Shown here piece after piece: positions 5,250-5,656 of a stretch of 5,656 nt of DNA. Source of the stretch: an uncultured Eubacteriales bacterium (lineage in GTDB: Bacteria > Bacillota > Clostridia > Oscillospirales > Oscillospiraceae); contig UROL01000133.1 in assembly GCA_900549495.1 (NCBI GenBank), forward strand, positions 1-5,656, in the 5' to 3' direction. A model generated the notes under the pieces. That model saw nothing but the letters and a program-made list of their open reading frames with translations. It had not been told where the DNA came from and did not search any database. The translations under genes were made by a program, and so were the position numbers. Position 1 is the stretch's first letter; every line of letters starts with the position of its first letter.

Positions 5250-5280
5250 CACTTGTCTGCTTTGAAAGGAGGCAGCGGAT

Positions 5281-5607
5281 ATGTATAAACAATATTTGTT
5301 GACAGGGGCCACCGGCTTTTTGGGCCGGGCCGTGGCAGAGGAGCTGGTTCGCCAGGGGGCCCGGGTGCGTGGGCTGGTGCTTCCGGGGGATCCATATAGC
5401 GATTTGCTCCCGGGGGAGGTAGAAAGGGTTTCGGGGGACGTGTGTGATGAAGATGCCCTGGGGGCATTCTTCGCCCAGGCTGACAGCAACACCTGCGTGA
5501 TTCACTGCGCCGGCATTGTCTCTGTGGCCTCCCGGCCCGGGGCGAAGCTCTATCAGGTCAATGTGGGGGGCACGTGGAAGCTCCTCCAGCAGTGCGTGGC
5601 GCATAAC
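5281..5607 (+). CDS. NAD(P)-binding SDR/epimerase-like protein, 3' end missing
   Basis: 109 genuine codons are present, then the sequence becomes adapter. The N-terminus is an extended-SDR Rossmann fold: YLLTGATGFLGRAVAEELV (5-23) with the TGATGFLG dinucleotide-binding loop, GDVCDEDAL (52-60) with an Asp that usually contacts the adenine ring, HCAG (75-78), and VNVGGTWKLLQQC (93-105) matching the NVxGTxNLL region of extended SDRs. The catalytic Tyr-xxx-Lys lies beyond the break, so the reaction (epimerase, dehydratase or dihydroflavonol-reductase-like) cannot be named. The ATG is preceded by AAAGGAGG (5265-5272) 8 nt upstream. It is divergent from the TetR gene, which probably regulates it. 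Confidence 0.9.
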
Positions 5608-5656
5608 CTGTCTCTTATACACATCTCCGAGCCCACGAGACCGAGGCTGATCTCGT
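5608..5656. other. Illumina Nextera adapter and index read-through (not genomic)
   Basis: 5608-5626 is CTGTCTCTTATACACATCT, the 19 bp Tn5 mosaic end used in Nextera tagmentation. 5627-5641 is the read-2 adapter remainder CCGAGCCCACGAGAC. 5642-5649 (CGAGGCTG) has the position and length of an i7 index and matches N710 as I remember the set. 5650-5656 (ATCTCGT) begins the P7 sequence. The contig was therefore extended into untrimmed adapter. Confidence 0.98.

Noticed and set aside
5152..5622. 156-codon minus-strand frame beginning MYKRQ
   Set aside because: Its start lies in the Nextera adapter and it runs antisense to the SDR-like gene and through the divergent promoters; it is an artefact.
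5608..5626. Tn5 mosaic end as evidence of a real transposon
   Set aside because: The bases that follow are the Nextera read-2 adapter, an index and P7, not IS50 or transposase sequence.

Overview
The window is a fragment of a bacterial draft assembly. GC-rich codons, strong AGGAGG-type ribosome binding sites, a feoA-feoA-feoB-Cys-rich-protein iron cluster and a TldD-type protease together suggest a Gram-positive anaerobe of the class Clostridia, perhaps a gut Oscillospiraceae-like organism. That placement is inferred from gene content and style only. The last 49 bases (5608-5656) are not genomic: they match an Illumina Nextera adapter plus index read-through, so the contig truly ends at 5607.

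Layout from left to right. 1-973 (minus) is the N-terminal two thirds of a TldD/PmbA-family metalloprotease, cut by the window edge, with its own consensus promoter at 1039-1066. 1069-1098 is a rho-independent terminator that ends the iron operon. 1105-4315 (minus) is the ferrous iron uptake operon, transcribed feoA1 (4315-4103), feoA2 (4069-3848), feoB (3768-1303), then a 57-residue FeoB-associated Cys-rich membrane protein (1278-1105). A near-consensus promoter (4397-4425) drives it. Three copies of the palindrome family GTTAGC-N4-GCTAAC lie over the start site, in the leader, and directly before feoB; they look like operators of a DtxR/MntR-family metal regulator that is not encoded here. 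4564-5112 (minus) is a TetR-family regulator. 5281-5607 (plus) is the start of a divergent NAD(P)-binding SDR/epimerase-like protein. The promoters of this divergent pair overlap on a shared palindromic -10 element.

How the genes work together. FeoB is the membrane Fe2+ transporter with a cytoplasmic G domain. The two FeoA proteins are small SH3-like accessory proteins, and the Cys-rich single-pass protein probably assists at the membrane. FeoB carries an unusual, strongly acidic segment of about 98 residues in the predicted extracellular loop after its first membrane helix. The TetR/SDR pair appears to be a separate, self-contained regulatory unit. No wholly new system is evident. The points most worth a second look are the triple operator set, the acidic FeoB insertion, the shared -10 divergent promoter and the adapter artefact.
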